A DNA stretch of 64,000 nt. Source: Pseudomonas sp. RIT-PI-S (GTDB taxonomy: Bacteria > Pseudomonadota > Gammaproteobacteria > Pseudomonadales > Pseudomonadaceae). Position numbers and translations under genes: made by a program. The notes under the pieces were generated by a model, which was not told where the DNA came from, made no database searches, and saw only the letters and a list, made by a program, of their open reading frames with translations. Numbering within the stretch: the first letter of the stretch is position 1; each line of letters begins with the position of its first letter. The DNA is taken from assembly GCF_025642975.1 (NCBI RefSeq), contig NZ_JANZKJ010000004.1, forward strand, positions 124,001 through 188,000, read 5' to 3'. Below, in pieces: positions 61,131 to 64,000 of this stretch.

Positions 61131-61565
61131 ATGACCCACCCATTGCAACCTGCCTCCCGCGCGCCCCAGTGGCCCCACGGTGCGAATGCTAACGACCCGG
61201 AACTGGAGGCACTGGTGCGCGAGATCATCGGCCGCATTGCCGATAAATGGACCATGTTGGTGATCGAGGCGTTGGCGGAGCGGGGCTGCCTGCGCTTCAC
61301 CCAACTGGCCGCGGCGGTGGGTGGCGTCAGCCAGAAAATGCTCACCAAGACCGTGCGCCAGATGGAAGCGGACGGCTTGCTGGTGCGCACGGTCTACCCA
61401 GTCGTTCCGCCACGGGTGGAGTACCGCCTTACGGAAATGGGCATGAGCCTGGCAGAAGCTTTCTGCGGTGTTTGGCTGTGGGCCGAGCAGCACCGGCACG
61501 TCATCGAGGCCTCTCGGCGGGCATACCAGGCGCAGGCCGAGGGGGAAGGGGAATCAACGCCGTAG
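61131..61565 (+). CDS. HxlR-family transcriptional regulator
   Basis: A 144-residue winged-helix regulator. LVREIIGRIADKWTMLVIEAL begins the HxlR domain; RFTQLAAAVGGVSQKMLTKTVRQMEADGLL is the recognition helix region, followed by the wing VPPRVEYRLTEMG. No Cys near the N-terminus, so redox sensing of the YodB type is not indicated. It probably controls the divergent SDR gene. Confidence 0.88.
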   Translation: MTHPLQPASRAPQWPHGANANDPELEALVREIIGRIADKWTMLVIEALAERGCLRFTQLAAAVGGVSQKMLTKTVRQMEADGLLVRTVYPVVPPRVEYRLTEMGMSLAEAFCGVWLWAEQHRHVIEASRRAYQAQAEGEGESTP

Positions 61566-61606
61566 GGCCACGCCGAGCTTGCCCTGGCCAGCGCCGAACA
61601 TGGCGC

Positions 61607-62341
61607 TTATCCCATCGGGCTGAACGATGAAGCGGCGGAACAATAGCGGCGGCTTTCGGCCGTATCGGTTTCCTCTATCCGCCGGCACTGGTTTCTGAAC
61701 CATTGCTTGGCAGCTTTGCGGCATTCCCGATACTCGATCGAGCCTCGGCGATAGTTAAGGCACACGCTGGCGTGGTCGATGTCGTTGCCATTCACCTGCC
61801 AGCTCGCCAGGTAGCGGCCTGTGCCGTCCCAACCGGGTATCGAGTACTGCTCGTAACCTACGCCTTGGGCAGCATCGGCGCCGGCTGACCTCTGGGAACG
61901 CTCCGCACGGTATTGGGCCAGATAGGCCGCCGAGACCATGCCGCGAGCGGGTTCGGCATCGGGCTTCGTATGCGGCACCTCGCCGAAGCGACAGCGCAAT
62001 ACGTGGTCATCAATGGTGGTACCGCCGGCCAGGCAGTCAGCCAGCGGCTTGGCGGTTGACCGCGCCGGTTGCGCAGGAGAGGGCCTGGCCGGCTGTTCCA
62101 ACTGATCGGCGAGGCGAGGGGACGCGACTGGCACAGGCAATGTGACCGGCGCCGGGCGTAGGTAATAGCTCACTTTTTGCCAGTTCAAACCGAGCAGAGC
62201 GATGGGGACCAGCAGCCAGATCAGCAGCACTGGCGCCGGGCGGCGCATTTTCCGCGGCCGCGGCGCAAGAGCGCCGGGCGTGGCGCTCAGAGGCGTTTGA
62301 TCCTGCCGGAACGGTTTGCGAACGGGGGTGCGAAGGGGCAT
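61607..62341 (-). CDS. Membrane-anchored hypothetical protein
   Basis: A 244-residue protein. A basic, proline-rich N-terminus is followed by one membrane helix (PAPVLLIWLLVPIALLGLNW), then a Pro/Ala-rich linker and a periplasmic domain with paired Cys (DCLAG, RCRFGEVPH, VCLNYRRGSIEYRECRKAAKQ, NQCRRIEE). The Cys number suggests disulfides. No family recognised. The start MPLRTPVRK is an ATG; a GTG three codons upstream is also possible. Confidence 0.65.
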   Translation of the reverse strand: MPLRTPVRKPFRQDQTPLSATPGALAPRPRKMRRPAPVLLIWLLVPIALLGLNWQKVSYYLRPAPVTLPVPVASPRLADQLEQPARPSPAQPARSTAKPLADCLAGGTTIDDHVLRCRFGEVPHTKPDAEPARGMVSAAYLAQYRAERSQRSAGADAAQGVGYEQYSIPGWDGTGRYLASWQVNGNDIDHASVCLNYRRGSIEYRECRKAAKQWFRNQCRRIEETDTAESRRYCSAASSFSPMG

Positions 62342-62657
62342 GACGTGCACTTCAATACTGGCGCAAGCAGGGTGAGGGCTGGCCGACGGCTATTGGATGG
62401 CTTGCCAGGCGGCCCTGGAGCCCCGGTTGCCGCTGCAACTGTCGCGGGCGCCAGCAACGCATGGCCTGGAGCGCTGCATGTTGTGTGGAATGCTGCTGCT
62501 TGGCAACTGCTGTTCGAACACTCGACAGCCATCTGCGAAAAACAACCGCAACCGCCTAAAGATTCCCCGCCGCGGGCCGACACCAACAGGTCAGGGACTG
62601 GATTGATTTGATACTTCGCCCCCGAGGGGCAAGCGTAAGCACTAAGGACAGGGTCTA
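62342..62657. other. Intergenic region between divergent genes
   Basis: 316 bp with no supportable gene. A short hairpin GCCCC-CGA-GGGGC (about 62618-62631) lies upstream of the start at 62658. Small frames on both strands here have no ribosome-binding sites and are not accepted. Promoters for both flanking genes must lie here, but none is clear. Confidence 0.5.
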
Positions 62658-64000
62658 GTGAGCAGAACAGGTGCGGGCCGTTTGAAGGTTTTGATACTGG
62701 GCGGCTATGGCGTTTTTGGTAGCCGATTGGCGGAGCTTCTGGCCGACGTTCCGGAGCTCGATCTGCTTATCTGCGGTCGCCACTATGATCGCGCCGAAGC
62801 GTTCTGCACAGGTTACCGAGGGCAGGCCCAGGTCAGCCCTGTGGCGCTCGACCGTGCCGATATCGTAGCGGGGCTTGGGGCGCAGCGACCCGATCTGGTG
62901 GTCGATGCGTCCGGCCCGTTCCAGGCATACGGCACCGACCGCTATCGGGTCATCTCGGCCTGCATCAGTGCAGGCGTGGATTATCTGGACTTCGCCGATG
63001 CCGCCGATTTCGTGTTCGGCGTGTCTCGGTTCGATGCCGAGGCAAAGGCGGCCGGCGTGTTCGTGCTGTCCGGCGTCAGCAGCTTTCCGGTGCTGACGGC
63101 GGCGGTGTTGCGAGAGATGGCCAAGACCATGACCATCACCTCGGTGGAGGGCGGCATCGCCCCTTCGCCTTATGCCGGCATCGGCCTCAATGTGATGCGG
63201 GCCGTGGTGGGTTATGCCGGCGCGCCGGTGAAATTGCGCCGTCATGGCATCGACGCCCACGGCATCGGGTTGGCCGAAAGCAAGCGCTTTACCGTCGCGG
63301 TTCCGGGCCGGATGCCGCTGCGCAACATTCATTTTTCCTTGGTCGACGTGCCGGACCTGCAAGTCATTGCACCCGAACATCCCGCGTTGACCGATATCTG
63401 GATGGGCGCCGGGCCAGTTCCGGAAGCGCTGCACCGGGTTCTTAACCTGCTGGCGAAAGCGCGCGCCAGGTTCAAACTGCCTTCGTTCGAGCCGTTCTCC
63501 CCGCTCTTCTATGCGGTACTCAATCGCATGCGCTTCGGCGAGCACCGTGGCGGCATGGTGATTCGTGCGCAAGGGCATGCCAGCGGCAGGACCACCGAGC
63601 GAAGCTGGCATCTGCTCGCCGAGGGAGACGACGGCCCTTACATCCCGTCGATGGCAATCGAGGCGCTTATCCGCAAGCTATTGGCCGGTGAGCGTCCCTC
63701 GGCTGGAGCGAGGCCAGCCGTTGGAGCACTTGAGCTGGAGGACTACGCTGCGCTGTTCAAGGGGCGGCAGATCTTCACCGGGTTTCGAGACGGCGAGGCG
63801 AATGGGCCGCTTTATCGAAACATCCTAGGGGCCGCGTTCAGCGCGCTTCCCACCCGTCTTCAGGAACTGCACGGCAATACCCGCGCCCGGCGCTGGACTG
63901 GCCTGGCGCAGGTGCGCCGCGGTCAAAACCCGATCGCCGCGATGGTGGCGGCGATCATTGGCTTTCCGAAGGCTGCGGCCCAGGTGCCGGTGACGGTCAC
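62658..64000 (+). CDS. Saccharopine dehydrogenase-like NAD(P)-binding protein with DUF4166, truncated by window edge
   Basis: The frame is open from a GTG at 62658 to the last base, at least 447 residues. The N-terminal Rossmann motif VLILGGYGVFGSRLAELL is followed by ICGRHYDRAEAF and VVDASGPFQAYG, as in saccharopine dehydrogenase-like (trans-acting enoyl reductase-type) proteins. Near the right edge RLQELHGNTRARRWTGLAQVRRG marks the beginning of a DUF4166 domain. The start is preceded by AGGACAGGG. Reaction unknown; the C-terminus is outside the window. Confidence 0.8.
   Translation, partial: MSRTGAGRLKVLILGGYGVFGSRLAELLADVPELDLLICGRHYDRAEAFCTGYRGQAQVSPVALDRADIVAGLGAQRPDLVVDASGPFQAYGTDRYRVISACISAGVDYLDFADAADFVFGVSRFDAEAKAAGVFVLSGVSSFPVLTAAVLREMAKTMTITSVEGGIAPSPYAGIGLNVMRAVVGYAGAPVKLRRHGIDAHGIGLAESKRFTVAVPGRMPLRNIHFSLVDVPDLQVIAPEHPALTDIWMGAGPVPEALHRVLNLLAKARARFKLPSFEPFSPLFYAVLNRMRFGEHRGGMVIRAQGHASGRTTERSWHLLAEGDDGPYIPSMAIEALIRKLLAGERPSAGARPAVGALELEDYAALFKGRQIFTGFRDGEANGPLYRNILGAAFSALPTRLQELHGNTRARRWTGLAQVRRGQNPIAAMVAAIIGFPKAAAQVPVTV

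Noticed and set aside
61131..61565. Possible MarR instead of HxlR assignment
   Set aside because: The ADKWTMLVIEAL start and the wing sequence match HxlR proteins, and the length is short for MarR.
62397..62606. 69-codon plus-strand frame between the hypothetical and saccharopine dehydrogenase genes
   Set aside because: No ribosome-binding site, no recognisable domain, and an overlapping frame on the other strand is equally open.

Overview
The window looks like chromosome of a Pseudomonas (fluorescens/putida type). It is GC-rich and densely packed, with a complete phenylacetate (paa) catabolon, AlgE-type alginate epimerase homologues, an Ehu-type ABC importer and Pseudomonas-style REP elements. 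No rRNA, tRNA, CRISPR array, IS element or phage gene was seen. Both ends cut through genes: a ketosynthase at the left edge and a saccharopine-dehydrogenase-like gene at the right edge.

Region 1 (1-18011, minus strand) is an aryl polyene (APE)/xanthomonadin-like pigment operon. Twenty genes run without a break from a chain-length factor at 17902 to a ketosynthase at the left edge, mostly with ATGA-type or longer overlaps, behind one sigma70-like promoter (17983-18011). It encodes a type II PKS core (KS/CLF, second KS, KR, dehydratase, two ACPs, an adenylation ligase fused to a second dehydratase, thioesterase). It also encodes an aromatic amino acid ammonia-lyase that could supply the aryl starter, a methyltransferase and a flavin halogenase-like protein. 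The rest are acyltransferases and a glycosyltransferase for attaching the pigment to a lipid, and export/outer-membrane genes (MMPL exporter, LolA-like protein, DUF3261 lipoprotein) plus a cation/proton antiporter.

Region 2 (18058-31467) is phenylacetate degradation: paaX divergent from paaFGHIJK, then paaABCDE and paaZ. A repeated motif with core GTGTATCGCTT sits inside the predicted paaF and paaA promoters and is the best PaaX operator candidate. paaY and a phenylacetate permease are not in the window. Region 3 (31498-35894) starts with a threefold REP-type tandem repeat, followed by an Lrp-type regulator divergent from a 2-oxoacid dehydrogenase pair. That pair is an E1 with alpha and beta fused plus an E2, with no E3.

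Region 4 (35899-47133) carries small genes, one with a GC-dinucleotide frameshift, and two AlgE-type mannuronan epimerase homologues. These both lack the same catalytic residues, and they flank an Rrf2/SDR pair and two His-rich membrane transporters. Region 5 (47248-54320) has a permease/nitrilase/LuxR locus, a GST/TetR pair, a GNAT, a diguanylate cyclase and a periplasmic cupin. Region 6 (54321-56308) is an AT-richer, gene-poor stretch with a small lipoprotein and at least two decayed genes. Region 7 (56309-64000) holds ehuBCDA, two SDRs, an HxlR regulator with a palindromic operator candidate, a membrane-anchored hypothetical protein and the truncated saccharopine dehydrogenase/DUF4166 gene.
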